From a bacterium UBP3_UBA6266 (GTDB taxonomy: Bacteria; Auribacterota; UBA6266), in the NCBI GenBank assembly GCA_002440765.1, contig DJVC01000079.1:24482-48744 (forward strand): DNA of 24,263 bases, in the 5' to 3' direction. The translations under genes were made by a program, and so were the position numbers. A model generated the notes under the pieces. That model was not told where the DNA came from and ran no database searches. It worked only from the letters and a program-made list of their open reading frames with translations. Positions 7,944 to 14,740 of this stretch are shown here, piece after piece. Every line of letters starts with the position of its first letter. Positions within the stretch are counted from its first letter, which is position 1.

Positions 7944-7965
7944 AATTAAAGTAAGTACTTTAATT
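7944..7965. promoter_or_regulatory. Perfect inverted repeat, candidate operator
   Basis: AATTAAAGTA (7944-7953) and TACTTTAATT (7956-7965) are perfect reverse complements separated by AG. The site lies about 10-30 bases downstream of the expected transcription start of the strong promoter at 7901. That location suits repression. The most obvious candidate ligand is the MerR-type protein encoded first in the operon, but MerR proteins more often bind between the -35 and -10 elements, so another regulator is possible. Confidence 0.55.
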
Positions 7966-7977
7966 ATTTTCCGGTTT

Positions 7978-8005
7978 GAAGAGAGTCGGGGGTTCCCGTC
8001 TCTTC
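7978..8005 (+). promoter_or_regulatory. Leader-RNA hairpin before the MerR-like gene
   Basis: GAAGAGA (7978-7984) pairs with TCTCTTC (7999-8005), and inside it CGGG (7987-7990) pairs with CCCG (7995-7998) around a GGTT loop. A G-rich stretch (8006-8015) follows and could compete for the CCCG. No T-tract follows directly, so it is not a simple terminator. It may protect the leader or act in attenuation. Confidence 0.45.
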
Positions 8006-8042
8006 GGGGCGGGGGAAAAGTGTTCTTATAAGGTTTTTTGTT

Positions 8043-8282
8043 ATGCCTAAAAAGTTAATTTTTTCCAAAGATATTGTTGAGAAATGCAATATTCCTTATT
8101 CCACGGTTACACACTACACGAATATGGGGTTCTTCACGGTTGTAAAAAAACAGGGGAATAAGCGCCTTTATGATGAAAATGAAATAGGCGCGCAGCTGGA
8201 AAAAATAAGGAAATTGACGGATAAAGGCTATCCTTTACGTTTAATACGCGAGATACTCATAAACGGAGAAAAACTAAGGTGA
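8043..8282 (+). CDS. MerR-type DNA-binding protein, HTH only
   Basis: This 79-residue protein consists almost entirely of a MerR-type winged helix-turn-helix. The segments are FSKDIVEKCNIPYSTVTHYT, GFFTVVKKQGNKRLYDENEI and KLTDKGYPLRLIREIL. There is no dimerisation helix or effector domain of usual length, so it resembles the short MerR-like regulators found at the head of operons. The start is ATG 8043 with AAGG about 9 bases before it. The stop overlaps the GTG of the ATPase gene by 4 bases (GTGA), so the two are translationally coupled. It is the first gene behind the strong promoter and inverted repeat, which suggests autoregulation of the operon. That is inference from position. Confidence 0.85.
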   Translation: MPKKLIFSKDIVEKCNIPYSTVTHYTNMGFFTVVKKQGNKRLYDENEIGAQLEKIRKLTDKGYPLRLIREILINGEKLR

Positions 8283-9142
8283 GCTATTATAAGGTGTTGG
8301 GATTGCAGAAAGAACCGTTTTCAACAAGTCCGGACCCGGCGTTTTTCTTTGAGTCCATTGAGCACAAGACCGCCCTTACGAATATTCTGATTGAGATCCG
8401 GTTAAAACGGGGGCTGAGTGTGATACTGGGCGATGTGGGGACGGGAAAAACGACGCTGAGCAGGAAGCTTTTCCAGATGCTCGAAAACAGGGAAAACATA
8501 GACTTTTTTATGATACTTGACCCCACATATGAGACCGAGTTTCTGTTTTTGATGTCGCTGGTAAAAACATTCGGGTTGGAACTCAATGTAAAAGACCCGA
8601 CTATCCTCGACCTGAGAGAGGAAATAAAGAGTTTCCTTTTCCAGAAAGGGTTTAATGAAAAACGGACGGTGGTGCTCCTTATAGATGAAGTCCAGAAATT
8701 GAATTCAATGTCGCTGGAGGTATTAAGGATACTCTTAAATTACGAGACAAACGAGTTTAAGCTGCTTCAACTGGTTCTTTTGGGCCAGATGGAATTTCTG
8801 CCGCAGCTGATTGAGACCAAAAATCTTGTGGACAGGGTAAGCCTGAAATATACGCTGGGGCCTCTGAACGAGGAGGAGACACGCCAGATGATAGAGTTCA
8901 GGATTGCCAGGGCCGGTTATCAGTCCGGTGAAAAGTTATTTTCGGATAAATCCTTCAGAGAAATTCATAAATACACAAAAGGTTATCCGAGGCGGATATC
9001 GATGCTGTGCCACAAGGCGTTAAAAAAGATTGTGATGGAGAACAATCTTTTTGTAGACGAGAAAACCATACAGAATATAATAAACTCAGAGGTCAAATTA
9101 GGATGGCAAAAAGAAGACCAACTCCTGAAGAACAATTATTAG
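8279..9142 (+). CDS. ExeA/GspA-like AAA+ ATPase
   Basis: This 287-residue P-loop ATPase of the ExeA/GspA type opens with YKVLGLQKEPFSTSPDPAFFF, the typical start of that family. Walker A is GDVGTGKT (residues 51-58, Lys57) and Walker B is VVLLIDEV (131-138, Asp136/Glu137). A sensor-like GQMEF segment and a C-terminal YPRRIS-containing lid follow. In Aeromonas, ExeA works with ExeB to help place the ExeD secretin through peptidoglycan; here the C-terminal membrane and peptidoglycan-binding parts of full ExeA are absent. The GTG start at 8279 overlaps the MerR-like gene by 4 bases. Its end overlaps the GspC-like gene by 40 bases. Context with a secretin supports an assembly role; related ATPases in transposons (TniB) look similar but no transposase is nearby. 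Confidence 0.88.
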   Translation: MSYYKVLGLQKEPFSTSPDPAFFFESIEHKTALTNILIEIRLKRGLSVILGDVGTGKTTLSRKLFQMLENRENIDFFMILDPTYETEFLFLMSLVKTFGLELNVKDPTILDLREEIKSFLFQKGFNEKRTVVLLIDEVQKLNSMSLEVLRILLNYETNEFKLLQLVLLGQMEFLPQLIETKNLVDRVSLKYTLGPLNEEETRQMIEFRIARAGYQSGEKLFSDKSFREIHKYTKGYPRRISMLCHKALKKIVMENNLFVDEKTIQNIINSEVKLGWQKEDQLLKNNY

Positions 9143-9759
9143 ACATTATAGAAAAGGGGGATGATTTTAGTTCCGGTAAAATCAGGAAAAGGAGGCTGAA
9201 TCCTTTTGGTTTTTCCGGAGTGAAGGGTTTTATATATGTGTCCAGGATAAAAAGCAGGGCTTTCTTTTCCGGTATATTAAAATCGGTTAGAGAACCGAAT
9301 TTAAAACTTATAAATAATTTATTACTTGTGTTAATCTGTATAGTATCCGGTTTTGCGCTTTTTGATTTTTTGGTTAAAAGCCATAAAATAGAGGATTTTT
9401 TCCGGAATATACAGGCGGAAGTTTCTGACAAACCCGCTGATGAAGAGGCAATGAGGGGAAGGCCGTTTCTTCACTATCTGGAAATGGTGAGAAGAAGGAA
9501 TATATTCAACCCCCTGGAGATAAAAAGGTTTCAAAAAGAGGAAAAACCGGTTGTAAACGTCCAGGAAATAGTTAGTGACCTTGCGCTTGTGGGTATATCA
9601 TGGGATAAGGATAACCCGGTTGCGATGATAGAAGACAAAAAAAATCAGAAGACGTATTTTCTTAAGAAAGGCGACACATTTTCCAATTTTAAAGTGGAAG
9701 AAATATTTCCTGACAGGGTTATTATAAAATCGGGAACGAATAAAATTGAGATGAAATAA
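9103..9759 (+). CDS. GspC-like inner-membrane protein of a secretin system
   Basis: A bitopic protein of 218 residues. A basic cytoplasmic N-terminus (residues 1-67, beginning MAKRRPTPEEQLLDIIEKG) precedes one membrane segment at about 68-92 and a periplasmic part. That part contains RRNIFNP (131-137) and a small beta domain from VSDLALVGISW to the end, resembling the GspC homology region or PilP that contacts the secretin N-domains. There is no PDZ domain. The start is set at ATG 9103, because a longer frame from 9007 would run through the ATPase gene and has no ribosome-binding site. A start at 9103 still overlaps the ATPase by 40 bases. The secretin gene follows by 10 bp. It may recruit the ATPase through its cytoplasmic tail. 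Confidence 0.75.
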   Translation: MAKRRPTPEEQLLDIIEKGDDFSSGKIRKRRLNPFGFSGVKGFIYVSRIKSRAFFSGILKSVREPNLKLINNLLLVLICIVSGFALFDFLVKSHKIEDFFRNIQAEVSDKPADEEAMRGRPFLHYLEMVRRRNIFNPLEIKRFQKEEKPVVNVQEIVSDLALVGISWDKDNPVAMIEDKKNQKTYFLKKGDTFSNFKVEEIFPDRVIIKSGTNKIEMK

Positions 9760-9769
9760 GGGCCGGAAT

Positions 9770-11497
9770 ATGCTTAAAAGAATTATCGTTTTAACGGTTT
9801 TGTTTTATTGCTGCGCCGTATCCGCGGGCTTTTCTGAGGATGCTGTCCCCGGCGGCGGACTTCCGGAACAGCCCGGAAACACGGATGAACAGACGGCGGC
9901 CGCCCCGGTGGCGGGGCAGACAGTCATTGAGGAAATGCGGGAAGATGAAGCGCCCCGCCGTTTTGTCAGCATGGAAGAAGGGCTTTCAAGAAAAGTCAGC
10001 CTTGATCTCAGGGGCATAGATATTGTCGATGCTATAAAGTTTCTTGCGATGAAAGGCGAACTGAATATCGTGACCAGCAAGAGTGTCAACGGAAGGACAA
10101 CCCTGTTCCTCAGGGATGTTACCATATCGGATACCCTTGATGTAATCCTCATCACGAATAAACTGGCATGCGAGAAGAAGAACAATATTATCACCGTTAT
10201 GACCGAGGCCGAATATGAATCCCTCTACGGCCAGAAATATACGGATAAGAGGGAAATCGAAACTCTGAAACTTTCATATGCTTCAGCGTCAAAAATCGGC
10301 GCGGCCCTGTCAAGCATCAAAAGCACCATAGGAGCTATCATTATGGACGATGCGTCGGGAACCATAATCCTGATAGACACGCCGGAAAAGATATCCGAAA
10401 TGGAGAAGGCCGTTTATGAACTTGACACGGGAATGGAAAAGAAAAAAGTTCCGACGGTTAATAAAGTTTTTGAGCTCAGGTATGCGAAGGTGAAGGATAT
10501 AGAGGGCAAGGTCAAAGAACTCCTGACCGAGAATATAGGCGTGATGTCAGCGGATGAAAGGACGAATAAAATAATAGTCAGCGACCTGCCGTTTGCCATC
10601 GAAAGAATAACCCGCATAGTCGAAAGTTTCGATTCGAAGACCAGGGAAGTATTCATCGAGGCAAGAATCGTGGAGATAAGCCTGAGCGACAAGTATACAT
10701 GGGGAATAAACTGGGAGAGGGTTTTTGAAGATGTCCATAATTTTACGCTCACGGGTGTTTTCCCCGCCGGCGATCTGACCTCATACGGAAGGATTGCCAT
10801 AGGTACGCTGAGCAGGGATGAATACCAGGCGACCCTGACGATTCTTCAGGAGGTGGGAGATGTGAAGATAGTGTCTGCCCCTCACATTGCGGCCTGTAAC
10901 AACGAGGAAGCTAAAATAATGGTGGGAAGCAGGGAACCTTATGCCACAAGCACGATTTCGCAGAGCGATACCACGGCGACTACGTCATGGCAGGCGGAAT
11001 TTGTCGACGTGGGGGTTACCTTGACGGTAACACCTACTATCAATGAAGACGGTTTCATTAAAATGCACATCAAACCCGAAGTGAGCACGCTGAGGGACTG
11101 GTTTGAAATACTGGATGACGCCGGAACCGCCCAGATCAGGCTGCCTATCATAGATACCACCAACGCTGAAACGGATGTTCTTGTAAAAGACGGAACGACC
11201 ATAATCATAGCGGGCCTTATAAAAGATATAAAAAGGGATAACTCCGATAAAGTTCCTCTGCTGGGAGACCTTCCGCTGCTCGGTTACCTATTTCAGAATA
11301 AAGCGACGGAAAACACGAAGACCGAAGCTGTAATTTTTATTACCCCTCATATAATAAGCGGCGACAGCGATATTGTTTATGTAAGCGATACGGATAAGAT
11401 AAAGAAGCCTTTGAAAGAGGTAACCGGCGGCGAAGACGGGAAAACCGGCAGAGATAGTCTGCCCGATAACAAACCCGTAAAAAAGAAAAAGAAATAA
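9770..11497 (+). CDS. Outer-membrane secretin (GspD/PilQ family)
   Basis: This subunit would form the outer-membrane channel. The 575 residues start with a Sec signal peptide (cleavage probably after AVSA, residue 19) and an Ala/Pro/Gly-rich linker. An STN/N0-like domain (about 75-145) and two N1/N2-type domains (about 163-222 and 232-290) follow. The secretin core (about 294-530) has VEISLSDKYTWGINW, the VGVTLTVTPTINEDG strands and the diagnostic VPLLGDLPLLGYLF (495-508). No AMIN domain is seen, which argues for GspD-like rather than typical PilQ. The C-terminus is very Lys-rich (KKKKK). ATG 9770 follows the GspC-like gene by 10 bp, with GGGCCGG just upstream. There is no dedicated pilotin-type S-domain that I can recognise. 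Confidence 0.95.
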   Translation: MLKRIIVLTVLFYCCAVSAGFSEDAVPGGGLPEQPGNTDEQTAAAPVAGQTVIEEMREDEAPRRFVSMEEGLSRKVSLDLRGIDIVDAIKFLAMKGELNIVTSKSVNGRTTLFLRDVTISDTLDVILITNKLACEKKNNIITVMTEAEYESLYGQKYTDKREIETLKLSYASASKIGAALSSIKSTIGAIIMDDASGTIILIDTPEKISEMEKAVYELDTGMEKKKVPTVNKVFELRYAKVKDIEGKVKELLTENIGVMSADERTNKIIVSDLPFAIERITRIVESFDSKTREVFIEARIVEISLSDKYTWGINWERVFEDVHNFTLTGVFPAGDLTSYGRIAIGTLSRDEYQATLTILQEVGDVKIVSAPHIAACNNEEAKIMVGSREPYATSTISQSDTTATTSWQAEFVDVGVTLTVTPTINEDGFIKMHIKPEVSTLRDWFEILDDAGTAQIRLPIIDTTNAETDVLVKDGTTIIIAGLIKDIKRDNSDKVPLLGDLPLLGYLFQNKATENTKTEAVIFITPHIISGDSDIVYVSDTDKIKKPLKEVTGGEDGKTGRDSLPDNKPVKKKKK

Positions 11498-11500
11498 ACT

Positions 11501-12598
11501 ATGAAAGAGAACCTGTTTAAAGCTTTAGTGATGACAGTTATGTTTTGCATACTGGTTCTTCTTGTTGCCGGAGGGGGTTACACCTATTTTATATATAGCC
11601 GGAATGTGTGTGAGATTCAGGACGAATTGAAACAGGTTATTTCCGAACTGGAAGAAGGAAAAAAGGAACTCCAAAGAGAGAAAGAGATAAGATTGCTTAC
11701 GGAGGGGAAACATCAGCAGCTGCAGGATATTTCACAGGAGCACGAAGATACGATAGATAAATTGAAGCAGAAAGCCGCAGAGCTTGAAAAATCAAATGAG
11801 GAATTTTTAAGAAAAAGTATCGAACTTGACCGGATGATGTCCGAGAAACAGACGGAAATATACAGCCTCTGTGAGAACCATAAATCCGATATGACAAAAA
11901 GCAGAGACATTATTGCGGAACTTGAATCACGGAGCAAGTTGCTGAAAGCGCAGAAAGAAGATCTCTCGATAAAACTTGACGGGATGCAGGCGGAAATAGA
12001 CCGTCTTCACAAGAATAATGATGGGCTTAGCCTTGAATTGGGACAGATGAAAAATCTTGTTTTGGAACTTGAGAGCGATAAAAACGTCAAAAATATAAGA
12101 GAAATCAAAAATGAATTAAAAGAAAAGGAAGAAAACCTCAGGGAAGAAATCAGAAAAAATGAAAAACTTATTTCCGAAATAGAAGTAAGGAAAAAAGAAC
12201 TGGCAAAACCGGACAGAAAAAGAAGGCCGGCAAAATCGGAGAAATCCGAAGCCGGAACAGCGGAGGAAATACCGGAAAGCGTAAAAAAAGAAGACGCGAA
12301 ACTCTATTATAACACCGCTCTGGAATACCAGCGGACAGGGAGTTATAAGGAAGCTCTTAGTAATTATGAAAAGGCCCTTGAACTGGATCCTCTTGATCCT
12401 GATATCCACTATAACATTGCAATCCTTTATGATGAAAGCCTTGGAGAAAATGACAAGGCGATTTACCATTACAGGAAATATCTTGAGTTAAATCCCGGAG
12501 CGGAAGATAAAAGCACCGTGATTCATTGGATCGGCGAAGCGGAAAGAGAAGAGAACTGGGGAAACAACCTCCAGAAATTTGATTTTTTCAGAAAATAA
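11501..12598 (+). CDS. Membrane-anchored coiled-coil protein with C-terminal TPRs
   Basis: A 365-residue protein. A single hydrophobic segment (about 10-33) anchors it in the inner membrane. A long charged coiled coil (about 34-235, rich in E, K and L heptads such as DELKQVISELEEGKKELQRE) follows. After a K/E-rich linker come two TPR units (about 265-340): KLYYNTALEYQRTGSYKEAL and IHYNIAILYDE. The orientation fits a periplasmic coil and TPR tip. The last TPR ends NDKAIYHYRKYLELNPG, closely like the block ends of the TPR lipoprotein at 5150. It starts 3 bp after the secretin stop, so it is surely cotranscribed with it. A role spanning the periplasm between inner membrane and secretin is plausible but not shown. 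Confidence 0.8.
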   Translation: MKENLFKALVMTVMFCILVLLVAGGGYTYFIYSRNVCEIQDELKQVISELEEGKKELQREKEIRLLTEGKHQQLQDISQEHEDTIDKLKQKAAELEKSNEEFLRKSIELDRMMSEKQTEIYSLCENHKSDMTKSRDIIAELESRSKLLKAQKEDLSIKLDGMQAEIDRLHKNNDGLSLELGQMKNLVLELESDKNVKNIREIKNELKEKEENLREEIRKNEKLISEIEVRKKELAKPDRKRRPAKSEKSEAGTAEEIPESVKKEDAKLYYNTALEYQRTGSYKEALSNYEKALELDPLDPDIHYNIAILYDESLGENDKAIYHYRKYLELNPGAEDKSTVIHWIGEAEREENWGNNLQKFDFFRK

Positions 12599-12625
12599 AA
12601 AAATGGAATATCAGGGATTTTCCAC

Positions 12626-14023
12626 GTGAAAAGAATAACGTCGGACTGGAAGCTCGCATGCGGTTTTATTGCCTTGCTGCTTCTGATACTGGTTATCGGG
12701 TTGACCGGTATTTCCAGGATTTCTTCATTCAGCAAACAGCTTGATAATCTCGGCAGAAAGCATTTCCCTCTTCAAAAAGCCGCGCTGGAAATACGGATGC
12801 AGACCGGCATATACGCCATATCCCTCAGGAATTATGTCTTCTGGAAAAGCTTTAAATATCTGGAGGCCGCGCGGAAAAGCGTTACCGTCAAAGATATAAA
12901 CGATATAAAAGACAGGGCAAAAAGACAGGTTGAGTATTTCGGCTCATTGTCCGGCGATGCGGCGCAGAAGGATTTTGCATTGCAGATGGCTCTTTTTCAG
13001 GAAAATTTATTTGAAGCCGGAGACCGGATTTTAGAATTGGCCGATAACATGGACGGGGCAGGGAGCAGCAGTGAAAAGGAAGAGGTTCAGAATTCAATAA
13101 ATAAACTGATGATGGTCTTTGAAACGCGGCTTTTCGCGATAGATGATTTTATTGAAAGTGAAGTCCAGTACTACAACCTTAATGTTGTGGAAGAGGAACT
13201 TGATTATGCCCGTCAGGCCAAAAAGAAGGCGTACACACTGCTGGGATGGTCCATTCTGTTTTCAGTCCTTATAGGAGGCCAGACAGCCATAGTTGTCTAT
13301 AACAGCAGGAGGAACGACAGGCTTAAAAGAGAAGAGTTGGTTAAAAAAATGGTAAGGATAGAGGAAAAGGAGAGAGAGAAACTCTCGATGCAGGTCCATG
13401 ACCAGATGGGGCAGGACCTCAGCGGACTGAAAATCTACCTTGATGTCATTTCGAAAGCGATTGAAAGAAAAACGCCGGATATGGAAGAAAAAATACAGAA
13501 ATGTAAAAACGTCCTTTCGGGTCTTATCGAAAAAAGCCATAATATAGCCGAACTGCTCCGGCCTCCGGCCCTGGATGAACTGGGGCTTGCCGATGCGCTC
13601 AGGGGTATGATATCGCAGTACCGCCATGTTTCGGGGCTTGATATTTCCTTTTCCGGGCCCGGTAAAGAGTCTGAGATAAAAGGGGAATATTCGCTGCTTA
13701 TATACAGGATAATACAGGAATGCCTTACGAATATAATCAAGCATTCCGGGGCGGCAAAGGTGACAATATCTTTGAACACGCTGAGCAGCGGTTTGGAATT
13801 GATAATTAAAGATAACGGGGTAGGCTTCAGAAATTCAGGTGAAATTTTGAAAGACATAGAATCCGGGAAAGACAGGTTAAAGCTCGGACTTCTTGGAGTG
13901 AAAGAGAGAATTGAATTTTTTCATGGAAGTTTTCAGTTAGTGTCTCCGGAAGGGAAAGGCACGACTATAACCGTTAAATTACCTTTGGAGCGGGATTATG
14001 GCGCACACGATAATAATAGCTGA
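12626..14023 (+). CDS. Sensor histidine kinase, NarX/HisKA_3 type
   Basis: A 465-residue membrane sensor kinase. TM1 lies at about 10-30, a helical periplasmic sensor of about 170 residues follows, and TM2 lies at about 203-226. The HisKA_3 dimerisation domain has EREKLSMQVHDQMGQDLSG with phospho-acceptor His258, then the family motif LRPPALDELGLADAL. The ATPase domain shows the N-box (IIQECLTNIIKHSGA, Asn369), G1 box DNGVGF and G2 box GLLGVKER. The start is GTG 12626 with CAGGGA about 9 bases upstream. It is 27 bp after the coiled-coil gene and overlaps the response-regulator gene by 26 bases, so the pair is translationally coupled. The signal is unknown; the periplasmic helical bundle could sense envelope or export state. 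Confidence 0.95.
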   Translation: MKRITSDWKLACGFIALLLLILVIGLTGISRISSFSKQLDNLGRKHFPLQKAALEIRMQTGIYAISLRNYVFWKSFKYLEAARKSVTVKDINDIKDRAKRQVEYFGSLSGDAAQKDFALQMALFQENLFEAGDRILELADNMDGAGSSSEKEEVQNSINKLMMVFETRLFAIDDFIESEVQYYNLNVVEEELDYARQAKKKAYTLLGWSILFSVLIGGQTAIVVYNSRRNDRLKREELVKKMVRIEEKEREKLSMQVHDQMGQDLSGLKIYLDVISKAIERKTPDMEEKIQKCKNVLSGLIEKSHNIAELLRPPALDELGLADALRGMISQYRHVSGLDISFSGPGKESEIKGEYSLLIYRIIQECLTNIIKHSGAAKVTISLNTLSSGLELIIKDNGVGFRNSGEILKDIESGKDRLKLGLLGVKERIEFFHGSFQLVSPEGKGTTITVKLPLERDYGAHDNNS

Positions 14024-14651
14024 TGACCACGATATTATAAGAGAGGGGATAAAGAATATTTTAAGGGATGAAACCGCCTATAAAATCGTAGGCGAGGTTT
14101 CGGACGGCAAAGGCGTTATAGACAAGGTAAAAACGGCGAAACCCGATATCCTGCTGCTCGATATTTCCATGCCGGAGATGAGCGGGCTTGAAGTGATCGG
14201 AGCCGTCCACCTGTCGTCGCCGAAAACAAAGATACTCATAATAAGTGTCCATAAATCCAACGCTTATATAATGAAAGCCCTTGAATCGGGAGTTATGGGG
14301 TACCTGCAGAAAGACAATGCAGGCGAGGAGTTGATTCCGGCTCTGGAAAAGATAGTCAGAGGCCGGATTTATCTCAGTTCCTCGATCTCGTCTTTTCTGG
14401 TTGATAAAGCCGTAAACAAAGATAAGCGACCTTCGGAGAACGGAGCTGTTTTATCTTCAAGGGAAAAAGATGTCGTAAGGCTTGTTGCCGAAGGGAAGAC
14501 GGCGAAGGAAATATCTTCTCTGTTGTGCATAAGCCCGCGGACAGTGGAAAATTACAAGAATAATATTTTAAAAAAACTGGGCCTTCACAGGACCGGAGAC
14601 CTCATTAAATATGCTATAAAGCACAATATTGTAGATCTGGAAAATTTCTAA
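13998..14651 (+). CDS. Response regulator, NarL/FixJ type
   Basis: A 217-residue DNA-binding response regulator. The receiver domain has the acidic pair Asp9-Asp10 (IIIADDHDIIREG), phospho-acceptor Asp55 in LLLDISMPEMSG, Ser84 and Lys105. The C-terminal LuxR-type HTH (about 152-207) contains LSSREKDVVRLVAEGKTAKE, then SPRTVENYKNNILKKLG. The ATG at 13998 lies inside the end of the kinase gene (26-base overlap), so the two form a cognate pair. As the last gene of the secretin operon, 89 bp before the surface-protein pair, it is a good candidate regulator of either. No clear repeated binding site was found upstream of 14741. Confidence 0.96.
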   Translation: MAHTIIIADDHDIIREGIKNILRDETAYKIVGEVSDGKGVIDKVKTAKPDILLLDISMPEMSGLEVIGAVHLSSPKTKILIISVHKSNAYIMKALESGVMGYLQKDNAGEELIPALEKIVRGRIYLSSSISSFLVDKAVNKDKRPSENGAVLSSREKDVVRLVAEGKTAKEISSLLCISPRTVENYKNNILKKLGLHRTGDLIKYAIKHNIVDLENF

Positions 14652-14668
14652 AGTAGAGTAGTTTGCGC

Positions 14669-14690
14669 AGTAAAAAAGAGTGTTTTTACT
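14669..14690 (+). terminator. Weak hairpin after the response regulator
   Basis: AGTAAAAA (14669-14676) and TTTTTACT (14683-14690) form an 8-bp AT-rich stem with a 6-base loop, 17 bases after the stop. Only the 3' arm supplies T residues, so any termination would be weak and read-through into the DUF2341 gene is possible. The rest of the 89-bp gap contains a GAGG ribosome-binding site for the next gene but no convincing promoter. Confidence 0.3.
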
Positions 14691-14740
14691 AGTAGTTATC
14701 ATTAAGACACTTATGTTATATTGGATGTGAGGTTATATAG

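Noticed and set aside
9007..9102. Longer start for the GspC-like protein at 9007
   Set aside because: The added residues are the ATPase gene read in another frame, have no ribosome-binding site and do not look like a protein N-terminus.
8279..9142. ATPase as a transposon TniB/IstB-type protein
   Set aside because: The N-terminal YKVLGLQKEPFSTSPDP signature is that of ExeA-type proteins, it is coupled to secretin genes and no transposase or terminal repeats are nearby.
14711..14722. Extended -10 (TG-N-TATATT) upstream of the DUF2341 gene as a promoter
   Set aside because: Transcription would start on top of the GAGG ribosome-binding site, and no acceptable -35 element is found.
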